Below are positions 1 through 5,661 of a stretch of DNA of 9,410 bases, piece after piece. Numbering within the stretch: the first letter of the stretch is position 1; each line of letters starts with the position of its first letter. Origin of the DNA: Bacillota bacterium. GTDB taxonomy: Bacteria > Bacillota > Clostridia > Oscillospirales > Acutalibacteraceae. Below the pieces are notes generated by a model that worked only from the letters and a program-made list of their open reading frames with translations, ran no database searches and was not told the origin of the DNA. The position numbers and the translations under genes are program-made. The stretch covers positions 1 through 9,410 of the forward strand of contig JAEZJA010000030.1 in the NCBI GenBank assembly GCA_023415895.1. The letters are read 5' to 3'.

Positions 1-526
1 TGTGGGGGATGTGCAAATCGCATTTGTCGATGAGAATTGCGGCTATTTAATGAATTGCGGCGGTTTTGGATATGCCACCTCTTCGCAGTGTGGACACGAT
101 TTGTTTAAGACTGTCGATGGAGGGGCAACATGGGAATACGTAGAATCGAATTTTCCGGTTCAATCCAACCCTGTGTCCGGTATGATGTTTACGGATGCCA
201 ATACCGGATATATATGCACATCCTGTCAGGCTGCGTTTTCCACAGATATATGGAGAACCTGTGACGGTGGAAAGACATGGACACAATCCTCCTTGCCGAT
301 TACGGAAACTATGACGCAGGAAGAGGCCTATAATACGTATGGAACGTGCTATGCCTTTGAGCCGTATTTTTCGGATTCCGTAGGGTATGTGCTTGTGTAT
401 TCCTATTATCTCGCAGAAAAGAAAAGCATGCTGATTACCTGTGTTTCTTCGGATAATGGGGTGACGTGGACGTATGAGTCTGTGAGGTATAATCTAACCG
501 GCGATTACATTAAAGGAGCAAAATAA
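1..526 (+). CDS. Asp-box/BNR beta-propeller protein (Ycf48-like), 5'-truncated
   Basis: Only the C-terminal 174 or so residues are visible; the reading frame is open to the window edge and the GTG at position 2 is probably not the real start. The sequence repeats a beta-propeller pattern. A strand ending F-x-D-x(2-3)-GY appears three times (visible residues 7-15, 62-70, 122-130). Each is followed by an Asp-box: TVDGGATW (37-44), TCDGGKTW (86-93) and SSDNGVTW (149-156). This is the hallmark of BNR/sialidase-type and Ycf48/HCF136-like propellers. The fragment has eight cysteines, more than usual for such repeats. In Clostridia, propellers of this type are often exported or lipoproteins, but the N-terminus that would show a signal peptide is missing. 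No catalytic residues are recognisable, so a sialidase activity should not be assumed. The region is lower in G+C than the genes downstream. The TAA stop is at 524-526, and no clear terminator follows. Confidence 0.8.
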   Translation, partial: VGDVQIAFVDENCGYLMNCGGFGYATSSQCGHDLFKTVDGGATWEYVESNFPVQSNPVSGMMFTDANTGYICTSCQAAFSTDIWRTCDGGKTWTQSSLPITETMTQEEAYNTYGTCYAFEPYFSDSVGYVLVYSYYLAEKKSMLITCVSSDNGVTWTYESVRYNLTGDYIKGAK

Positions 527-600
527 GATATTGGGGTATGGATTTATCGAATAGCTAATAAGGATTTCGTTCAGAAATTCATCAGACTCTCTTCTGTGAG

Positions 601-849
601 ACCTCGTATAATCCCCGCAGTTTGGTAGCGTACCATAGCTGTTGGAGCTCTATGTCGCTGCCCAAATAGGATGCCCCGAAAATGGAGCATAGCAACTTGA
701 ATATAAAACATTCTCCTCTCGTCAATCTAATACAGTAGATCTACAACCATATCAGCATCTTTTACAACACTAATCGTAAACAAAGCCGGATTACCATAGA
801 AATTATTAATAGAATACCATGCGTTACCATATCCCATACGGCTATTTAA
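601..849 (+). pseudogene. possible relic of an IS3-family transposase C-terminus
   Basis: One reading frame (frame 1), interrupted by stops at 667-669 and 736-738, reads like a worn IS3-type OrfB end. At 646-690 it gives S-S-M-S, then D-A-P-K-M-E, resembling the family stretch S-M-S-R-K-G-N-x(2)-D-N-A-P-M-E-S, where E is the third residue of the DDE triad. At 742-786 it gives YNHISIFYNTNRKQSR, resembling the family tail Y-I-x-x-(F/Y)-Y-N-x-x-R-x-Q/H-S. The two blocks are in the right order and the same frame, but closer together than in intact enzymes and lacking the glycines between, so deletions must be assumed. No terminal inverted repeats or target duplication were found. The match is weak and could be chance. 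Confidence 0.3.
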
Positions 850-863
850 TCTGTGATAATTTT

Positions 864-905
864 AAAGCGCAGCCCCCCTACCGATTGCAGGAGAGACTGC
901 GCTTT
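864..905 (-). terminator. hairpin, possible terminator of the minus-strand operon
   Basis: A perfect 9-bp inverted repeat, AAAGCGCAG (864-872) and CTGCGCTTT (897-905), encloses a 24-nt loop. Read on the minus strand it lies about 60 nt after the stop of the last operon gene and is followed by TTTAAAATTAT, a broken U-tract. On the plus strand only TTTT overlaps the stem end. The loop is large and the U-tract imperfect, so efficiency may be modest. Confidence 0.4.
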
Positions 906-966
906 TGGGAATATGATATTCTGCTGAATATTTCGATTGGATGTGTGCGTTCTATGAACCCACGCC

Positions 967-1212
967 TTATTTTTTTATCCAACAAGCGTGCTTGTCCGGG
1001 CTGAATTCGACCGTCATGTGCTGCGAGGCGAAATACCCGCTGATCGTATCAATCAACTGGGCGGGTACGGTGTCCAGCAGCTCGTCGTTCAGCGCTTCGA
1101 TCCACATGGATTGACCGCCGCAGGCATCCGACAAATGAATTTTATAAGCCTGTTGCTGCTCTTCCAGCAGCTTGTTGAGTTCCACGATCATGCCGATGGT
1201 CACTATGGCCAT
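967..1212 (-). CDS. small RDAC-like protein, 81 aa
   Basis: Small soluble protein resembling the short (about 80-residue) RDAC-family proteins of Clostridia. The supporting block is K-I-H-L-S-D-A-C-G-G-Q-S (residues 25-36), which matches the conserved L-R-D-A-C-G-x-Q-S core except for S in place of R. It also has the usual pattern of an N-terminal helix, this Cys motif, and a C-terminal section with GYFASQHMTVEFSPDK (60-75). The biochemical role of the family is not known to me; the conserved Cys could be catalytic or bind a ligand. There is no signal peptide or membrane helix. The ATG at 1212 is chosen over the GTG at 1221 because an AAGGAG site (1226-1221) lies 8 nt from the ATG and would overlap the GTG. 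It starts 27 nt after the ABC-F stop and is very probably co-transcribed with it. Confidence 0.8.
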   Translation of the reverse strand: MAIVTIGMIVELNKLLEEQQQAYKIHLSDACGGQSMWIEALNDELLDTVPAQLIDTISGYFASQHMTVEFSPDKHACWIKK

Positions 1213-1220
1213 TTGGCTCA

Positions 1221-1226
1221 CTCCTT
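1221..1226 (-). promoter_or_regulatory. ribosome binding site of the RDAC-like gene
   Basis: Minus-strand AAGGAG sits 8 nt before the ATG at 1212. The upstream in-frame GTG (1221-1219) overlaps this site, so it cannot be the start served by it. This fixes the protein at 81 residues. Confidence 0.75.
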
Positions 1227-1239
1227 TTCATCGGATCCC

Positions 1240-3177
1240 CTATGACAGGCAATCCATTTGTTCGTATTTTTCGGCTTCGAGCTGCAGCTCTTCCCATTCG
1301 TTCATCAGCTGTTCGAGCTGTTTGTTCTGCTCATCCAGCGTAGCCGTCAGTTCCAGAATGCGGTTGTAATCCGCCGCCACCGTTTCGTCACACAGTTGCT
1401 CATGCAGCCGGGCAATTGCCTGCTCGGTATCCGCAATGGCCTGCTCGTTGCGGCTGATGCGGGTATTGAGACGACGGCGAGCCGCCTCCCATTCCTTGCG
1501 CTGCCGGTAGGCGTTTTCCGTGCGGGGAGCTTCTTCTTGTGCTGGTGCTTGGCCGTTTCCCTGCGTCTCCTGATGGAAATTGTCAAGATAGGTATCGTAA
1601 TTGCCGACATATTCGCGGCAGCCGTCTTCGGTCAGGCGCAGCACTTTGGTCGCCATACGGTTGATAAAATAGCGGTCATGCGACACGATGAAAATAGTGC
1701 CGTCATACCCTGACAGGGCATCCTCCAACGCTTCGCAGGACGCGATATCCAGGTGGTTGGTCGGCTCATCGAGCAGCAGCAGGTTGTCCCCCGCCAGCAT
1801 CAGTTTCAGCAGGAGCAGGCGGGCCTTTTCGCCGCCGCTGAGCAGCGAGACCCGTTTGAACACGTCATCGCCTCGGAACAAAAACGCTGCCAACGCGTTG
1901 CGCAGCTCGGTCTGTGTCGAGGTGGGATAGGCATCCCACAGTTCATCCATGACCGTTTTGGTGCCGTCCAGACCCGATTGTGTCTGATCGTAATAGCCCA
2001 CCGACACCTTTGCACCCAAGCGCACATGGCCCGCAAGGGGAGACAGTTCGCCGTTGAGAATCTTCAAAAGCGTCGTTTTTCCGCAGCCGTTGGGGCCGAG
2101 CAAAAAAACGCGATCACCGCGGCGCACCTGAAAATGAACGTCATGGAATAAGGGGCGGCCGGGAAATCCCATGGCGAGCTCCTCGGCGTTGATCACCTCG
2201 TTGCCGCTCGTCATCTGAGCCGAAAAGCCGAAATGAATGACGGGAGCCTCGGATTCGGGAACCTCGAGCGCCTCCTTCATACGATCGACCATCTTCTGCT
2301 TGCTTTCGGCGGCACGGATGCTTTTTTCGCGGTTGAACTGACGAAAACGCGCGATGCTTTCTTCCACATGCTTGATGTCCTGCATTTGCGTTTTGTAATG
2401 CTTTTCCGCCACCTCACGCTCCTTGTCACGCAGTGCCTTATGCACCGAATAATTGCCGTTGGTGGCATACAGACGGCTGTTGGCGATTTCCATTGTGCGG
2501 CTTGTCACGCGATCAGGAAAATACCGGTCATGAGAAATGATGATCGCCGCACCGGGATAGCTTCGCAGAAACTCTTCCAGCCACTCCACCGATGGAATGT
2601 CCAGATGGTTGGTCGGTTCGTCGAGCAGCAGCAGGTTGGTATCCGACAGTAAAAGGCGGCCCATTGCTGCCTTGGACCGCTGTCCCCCGCTCAGCGAGGA
2701 GATGGATTGGGAAAATGCCGCCTCGTCAAAACCGAGACCGAACAGCGTTGCGCGCGTACGGCTTTTGTAAGTCAGGCCACCCGCCGCCTCGATGCGCTCG
2801 GTAAGCTCATGCTGCTTTTCGATTAGCGAGACATCGCCGCTGCGGCTACCTGCGAGCAGCGCGTTGACCTGCTCCCACTCGGCCTCCATGGCCATGACGG
2901 GAGCAAACACCGATTCGACCTCCTCCCACAGGGTTCGGTCGCTGTCTGAACAGGCATGCTGCTCCATATAGCCCACGCGCGCCTCACGCGAACGCACGAC
3001 ACCGCCTTCATCGGGAGTATACTCGCCGGTCAGCATGCGCAACAGCGTCGTTTTGCCGCAGCCGTTGTCGCCCACAAGACCGATCTTGTCCCGCTCCCCC
3101 ACCTCAAAGGAAACGCCGTGAAATACGGTACGCTCCCCAAAATTCTTTCCCAAATTGGAAACCGATAAATAAGCCAT
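1240..3177 (-). CDS. ABC-F family ATPase (YdiF/Uup-like), 645 aa
   Basis: Soluble ATPase with two ABC domains and no membrane segment. ABC-F proteins act on the ribosome, entering near the E site to relieve stalled or drug-bound complexes. Domain 1 has Walker A GDNGCGKTT (36-44), signature LSGGQ (162-166), Walker B plus DEPTNHLD (182-193) and H-loop SHDRYF (215-220). Domain 2 has GPNGCGKTT (361-369), LSGGE (446-450), DEPTNHLD (470-477) and SHDRYF (499-504). The charged helical linker between them (about 245-305) corresponds to the P-site tRNA-interaction motif of this family. Residues about 555-640 are rich in E, Q, R and A and should form the C-terminal coiled coil seen in Uup and YdiF. Length agrees with YdiF (about 640). 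Both catalytic glutamates are present, so it should be active. A proline (P221) follows the first H-loop, where leucine is usual. A weak AAAGGA lies 11 nt upstream. Whether it gives antibiotic resistance or is a housekeeping factor cannot be told; lack of a long linker favours housekeeping. Confidence 0.95.
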   Translation of the reverse strand: MAYLSVSNLGKNFGERTVFHGVSFEVGERDKIGLVGDNGCGKTTLLRMLTGEYTPDEGGVVRSREARVGYMEQHACSDSDRTLWEEVESVFAPVMAMEAEWEQVNALLAGSRSGDVSLIEKQHELTERIEAAGGLTYKSRTRATLFGLGFDEAAFSQSISSLSGGQRSKAAMGRLLLSDTNLLLLDEPTNHLDIPSVEWLEEFLRSYPGAAIIISHDRYFPDRVTSRTMEIANSRLYATNGNYSVHKALRDKEREVAEKHYKTQMQDIKHVEESIARFRQFNREKSIRAAESKQKMVDRMKEALEVPESEAPVIHFGFSAQMTSGNEVINAEELAMGFPGRPLFHDVHFQVRRGDRVFLLGPNGCGKTTLLKILNGELSPLAGHVRLGAKVSVGYYDQTQSGLDGTKTVMDELWDAYPTSTQTELRNALAAFLFRGDDVFKRVSLLSGGEKARLLLLKLMLAGDNLLLLDEPTNHLDIASCEALEDALSGYDGTIFIVSHDRYFINRMATKVLRLTEDGCREYVGNYDTYLDNFHQETQGNGQAPAQEEAPRTENAYRQRKEWEAARRRLNTRISRNEQAIADTEQAIARLHEQLCDETVAADYNRILELTATLDEQNKQLEQLMNEWEELQLEAEKYEQMDCLS

Positions 3178-3214
3178 AACTGATAATATCCTTTGTTTGA
3201 TATTGCCTCACTAC

Positions 3215-4309
3215 CTAGGACATCTCCACGAGTGCCACGATGCCGACGATGATGGCCAGCGCAATCAAAATTGCCAGCAGCACCTTCACAACGCTGACCG
3301 GCGCATGCCCCGACACTTTTCCTGTCTCGCCGTTGACCATGAAGCGAAAGACTTTTTTCTTATACATGAAAGAGGATAGCCAGGCGGGCAGCAGAATATG
3401 CTTGAACCGCACATTGCTGAACTGGTGATTATACCGCATGTTGCGGTAATGATCGTAGTGATAGTCGCCCTGAATGGCGCTTTCCATCTTGCTCTGCATG
3501 TGAGGGCGCGCATTGGCAAAGCCCTCGCCCAGACCGATATCGTAGCGCTGTGCGCTGAACCCGGCCAGAAACTGGGGGGCGTAACGGTTGAGCATCTTGG
3601 TGCTGTAATCGCCGAGATCCGACAGCAGACCCGCATCCGCATTCTTGGAAGCACAGGTTTCTTCATCGTCAAAGCTCAGCTGCTTGTCGCCCGAAATGGG
3701 ATACCAGCGGGTTTTGGTCTCGGTGTAAGTCTCGGTCTTGCCGTTGACCACACGCGTATGCGTGACCGTATAATCCTCGCCGCCTTCGCCCGAATACGAT
3801 GTATACAGATCGGCATCAAACGTCCAGAAAGGCAGATAGATGCCGTTGAGCTTTTCCGGCACGTTGTTGGCCTTTTTAAACTTGCGGGGAGCCCAGAAGC
3901 GGCTTTTCACCCATTTCTGGAACGATTCAAAGGCTTTTTTGCGCGAAATTTTAAAGGGCATAATCGTTTCGGGCAGTATTCCCGCCGCAGATTCATCCTG
4001 CTCGACAACGTAATTGCCGCCGCAGAAGGGGCACACGACCGTCACGGCCGCCGCGGAAACCACCGTCTGCGCGCCGCAGCCGGCGCAGCGGACGGTCTGG
4101 CTGCCCATGCTCGCCCAATCGGGAGCATTGTATTCATCCGTTTCGGGATTGTACAAATATTCGGGCGCCTCCAGCACTGGCGAAGGAATCTCTTCTTTGT
4201 GACCGCAATGGCCACACAGAAGCTGCTGGGAATCGGGGTCAAAAGCCATCTGACTTCCGCAGCCGGAACAGGGAAAACTATCGGCGGCAACGCGCCTGGC
4301 TTCCGTCAT
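3215..4309 (-). CDS. YdjG-like double zinc-ribbon membrane protein, 364 aa
   Basis: The arrangement matches B. subtilis YdjG, a membrane partner of the SPFH protein YdjI. Counting from the ATG at 4309, there are two zinc ribbons: C14-x2-C17 with C32-x2-C35, and C75-x2-C78 with C93-x2-C96. Then come the family blocks I-M-P-F-K-I-S-R-K-K-A (about 116-126), G-I-Y-L-P-F-W-T-F-D (146-155), LAGFSAQRYD (about 238-247), H-I-L-L-P-A-W (284-290) and V-N-G-E-T-G-K-V-S-G (305-314). One transmembrane helix near the C-terminus (about 339-361) leaves a three-residue tail, so most of the protein is probably cytoplasmic. An ATG at 4315 is only 2 nt from the AGGAG site, whereas the ATG at 4309 is 8 nt away, so the second is preferred. 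The gene follows the SPFH gene by 56 nt and precedes the ABC-F gene by 37 nt, supporting a physical complex with the SPFH protein. Confidence 0.85.
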   Translation of the reverse strand: MTEARRVAADSFPCSGCGSQMAFDPDSQQLLCGHCGHKEEIPSPVLEAPEYLYNPETDEYNAPDWASMGSQTVRCAGCGAQTVVSAAAVTVVCPFCGGNYVVEQDESAAGILPETIMPFKISRKKAFESFQKWVKSRFWAPRKFKKANNVPEKLNGIYLPFWTFDADLYTSYSGEGGEDYTVTHTRVVNGKTETYTETKTRWYPISGDKQLSFDDEETCASKNADAGLLSDLGDYSTKMLNRYAPQFLAGFSAQRYDIGLGEGFANARPHMQSKMESAIQGDYHYDHYRNMRYNHQFSNVRFKHILLPAWLSSFMYKKKVFRFMVNGETGKVSGHAPVSVVKVLLAILIALAIIVGIVALVEMS

Positions 4310-4317
4310 TGTCATCT

Positions 4318-4322
4318 CTCCT
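4318..4322 (-). promoter_or_regulatory. ribosome binding site of the YdjG-like gene
   Basis: Minus-strand AGGAG lies 8 nt before the ATG at 4309 but only 2 nt before the ATG at 4315. The 8-nt spacing equals that of the RDAC-like gene in the same operon, which favours the 4309 start. Confidence 0.65.
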
Positions 4323-4365
4323 GTCGTTTACTTAAAGTCGCCGCTGGTGGGCGCCGTATCCGGCA

Positions 4366-5490
4366 TTACGGTCTGGGTGCGCCGCATTCAGGACAGAACT
4401 TGCCCTTGATCTCCGCTCCGCACTGAGGGCATTTGATACCGCCCTGGGGCTTGCCGCACTCGGGGCAAAATTTGGCTCCCGGCTGGAGGGAGGCTCCGCA
4501 GGCAACGCAGACGCCGCCGGCGGGACGAGGAGATTTGCCGCAGGACGGGCAGAATTTGGCGTCCGCAGGAACATTAGCCCCGCAGGAAGCGCAAACAATC
4601 GTATGGGCAGCAGCCGGTGCGGCCGCGTTGGAATGGAGGGCGTTGGCAAAGACCTGTCCCACCTGCATTCCGGCGCCCACACCGACACCCATGCCGGCAA
4701 TGTTTCCGCCGCCCTCATTCTGGGCAAAATCGCGGATAGCCTCCGCCGCCTGATACTGCGTGTATTTGCCCATGTCGCCGATCACGCCCATGGACGTGCG
4801 CTTGTCAATGACCTTTTCAACCTCTTCGGGCAGGGAAATGTTCTCCACCACCAGATTCTGCAGTTGCAGGCCAATCGCCTCAAAGGATTGCTGCACACGA
4901 TCGCGGCCATCCTTGCCAATCTCGTCATAGCTGGTCGCCAGCTCGATGGCCGGGATTTTGAGTTCGGCGATCAGATCGGACAGTGAGGAAACGACCATAC
5001 GGCGCAGGTACTCGGTAATATCCTCCGTCGAGAAGGAGGGCAGAGAGCCGAACACTTCACGCAGGAAAACCTCTGGACGTGTGACACGGAAAGCAAACAC
5101 GCCGAAGGCCGACAGACGGATCATGCCAAATTCAGCATCCCGCATCAGCACGGGATTGGAGGTGCCCCATTTCTGGTTGGTCATCAGCCTGGTGGAAACG
5201 AAGTAAACCTCCGCCTTAAAGGGCGAGTTGAAGCCATATTTCCAGGATTTAAGCTTGGTCAGAACGGGCATATTCTCGGTCGACAGCGTATAGCGCCCGG
5301 GGCCGTACACATCGGCGATCACGCCCTCATTGACAAAAACAGCGCATTGCGCTTCGCGAACGGTCAGCTGCGCACCCATTTTGATCTCTTTATCCTGCAC
5401 AGGAAAACGATAAACAATTGTGTCCGCCGTCATATCGGTGGATTCAATGACCTCGATAAATTGCGATTTAATAAAATCAAATAATCCCAT
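4366..5490 (-). CDS. SPFH-domain protein with three zinc ribbons (YdjI-like), 374 aa
   Basis: SPFH (stomatin/prohibitin/flotillin) proteins build membrane-associated scaffolds. This one begins MGLFDFIKSQFIEVI, typical of the YdjI type, which lacks its own membrane helix and is recruited by partners such as YdjG. The SPFH core spans about residues 25-235, with Y-G-P-G-R-Y-T-L (62-69) and a region ending in LPEEVEKVIDKRTSMGVIGDM. A Gly-rich linker (about 259-288) follows. The tail holds six C-x2-C knuckles forming three zinc ribbons: C300/C303 with C314/C317, C328/C331 with C342/C345, and C354/C357 with C366/C369. The start at 5490 is preferred to an upstream ATG at 5535 because AAAGGAAGG lies directly before it and the extra 15 residues are unlike the family. 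It is the first gene of the minus-strand operon, next to its probable YdjG-like membrane partner. A role in membrane organisation or envelope stress is inferred from B. subtilis. Confidence 0.9.
   Translation of the reverse strand: MGLFDFIKSQFIEVIESTDMTADTIVYRFPVQDKEIKMGAQLTVREAQCAVFVNEGVIADVYGPGRYTLSTENMPVLTKLKSWKYGFNSPFKAEVYFVSTRLMTNQKWGTSNPVLMRDAEFGMIRLSAFGVFAFRVTRPEVFLREVFGSLPSFSTEDITEYLRRMVVSSLSDLIAELKIPAIELATSYDEIGKDGRDRVQQSFEAIGLQLQNLVVENISLPEEVEKVIDKRTSMGVIGDMGKYTQYQAAEAIRDFAQNEGGGNIAGMGVGVGAGMQVGQVFANALHSNAAAPAAAHTIVCASCGANVPADAKFCPSCGKSPRPAGGVCVACGASLQPGAKFCPECGKPQGGIKCPQCGAEIKGKFCPECGAPRP
4384..4593 (-). repeat. three tandem zinc-ribbon units within the SPFH gene
   Basis: Three consecutive units encode C-x2-C-x10-C-x2-C (the last with a shorter spacing of 8 residues between knuckles). 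The first two start 28 codons apart, and their DNA is still similar (around 4535-4564 and 4451-4479), which suggests duplication inside the gene. The third is 26 codons further on and more diverged. Confidence 0.7.
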
Positions 5491-5517
5491 GGATACCTTC
5501 CTTTCAAAGCAAAAAAA

Positions 5518-5544
5518 TAAGCATACTGCTCTCATGTATGCTTA
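5518..5544. repeat. inverted repeat over the SPFH operon transcription start
   Basis: TAAGCATAC (5518-5526) and GTATGCTTA (5536-5544) form a perfect 9-bp inverted repeat with a 9-nt spacer. It touches the -10 and covers the likely start point of the minus-strand promoter, so it could be a repressor operator or a hairpin at the 5' end of the mRNA. A third AAGCATAC lies at 5603-5610. Confidence 0.6.
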
Positions 5545-5572
5545 CTATAGCATATTTATTACTCTTTTAAAA
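5544..5572 (-). promoter_or_regulatory. promoter of the SPFH-YdjG-ABC-F-RDAC operon
   Basis: On the minus strand an extended -10, TGC followed by TATAGT (5549-5544, 5 of 6 to consensus), is preceded at 17 nt by a poor -35, TTTTAA (5572-5567). Transcription would begin near 5537, giving a leader of about 48 nt. The -35 area lies inside a perfect palindrome and the start point inside an inverted repeat. No sigma-W-type box (TGAAAC, CGTA), as used by the B. subtilis ydj operon, was seen. Confidence 0.5.
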
Positions 5573-5575
5573 GAG
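5562..5575. repeat. 14-bp perfect palindrome in the divergent promoter region
   Basis: CTCTTTTAAAAGAG is a perfect palindrome with 7-bp half sites. It overlaps the -35 position of the minus-strand promoter and lies about 18 bp from the -35 of the plus-strand promoter, so it is a candidate site for a dimeric regulator. Confidence 0.55.
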
Positions 5576-5593
5576 AAAATGCTTAATTTTGGA

Positions 5594-5621
5594 TGTACAA
5601 GCAAGCATACCGTGGTATAAT
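5594..5621 (+). promoter_or_regulatory. promoter of the reductase-YfhO operon
   Basis: A perfect extended -10, TGGTATAAT (5613-5621), has a -35 TGTACA (5594-5599, 4 of 6 to TTGACA) at a 16-nt spacing. This should be a good housekeeping sigma promoter. Transcription would start near 5628, leaving a leader of about 34 nt. The spacer contains AAGCATAC (5603-5610), and a short palindrome, ATACC-GT-GGTAT (5607-5618), runs into the -10; both are possible operator elements. Confidence 0.7.
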
Positions 5622-5648
5622 GAAGTGGTTATTGTCCCATTACCATTC

Positions 5649-5654
5649 AGGAGG
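5649..5654 (+). promoter_or_regulatory. ribosome binding site of the aldo-keto reductase
   Basis: A perfect AGGAGG stands 7 nt before the ATG at 5662. It rules out the in-frame ATG at 5593, which lies upstream of the -10 element and would not be transcribed. Confidence 0.85.
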
Positions 5655-5661
5655 GTTGATC

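Larger units (their letters stand above)
527..966. other. 440-nt stretch without an intact gene
   Basis: This stretch separates two convergent transcription units. It is visibly A+T-richer than the DNA after 967. No open frame in it has both a convincing ribosome binding site and family similarity. It contains a possible decayed transposase tail (about 601-849) and one inverted repeat (864-872 with 897-905); both are listed separately. No tRNA-like cloverleaf or riboswitch was recognised. Confidence 0.7.

Noticed and set aside
1..526. Calling the propeller fragment a sialidase
   Set aside because: Asp-boxes are structural and occur in many unrelated propellers; no catalytic arginine triad or nucleophile tyrosine context is visible in the fragment.
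819..1004. Short plus-strand open frame (61 codons) beginning at an ATG at 819
   Set aside because: It has no ribosome binding site, contains the hairpin at 864-905, has no recognisable domain, and overlaps the 3' end of the well-supported RDAC-like gene.
1258..2652. Several plus-strand open frames opposite the ABC-F gene
   Set aside because: All are antisense shadows of a gene with two complete ATPase motif sets; frame openness comes from its G/C-rich codon usage.
1240..3177. Calling the ABC-F protein an antibiotic-resistance factor
   Set aside because: There is no diagnostic long linker and no drug-inducible leader or attenuator upstream; it sits inside a chromosomal operon and looks like the YdiF/Uup housekeeping type.
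3398..4426. Long plus-strand open frame (342 codons) opposite the YdjG-like gene
   Set aside because: It is the antisense of a gene with clear zinc ribbons and family blocks; its own translation lacks any domain and it has no ribosome site.
5491..5535. 15-residue N-terminal extension of the SPFH protein from an ATG at 5535
   Set aside because: The extension has no ribosome site and lies over the operator-like inverted repeat near the transcription start; MGLFDFIKS is the family N-terminus and has AAAGGAAGG just upstream.
5593..5661. 23-residue N-terminal extension of the aldo-keto reductase
   Set aside because: It would start upstream of the -10 TATAAT and translate the promoter; the ATG at 5662 has a perfect AGGAGG.
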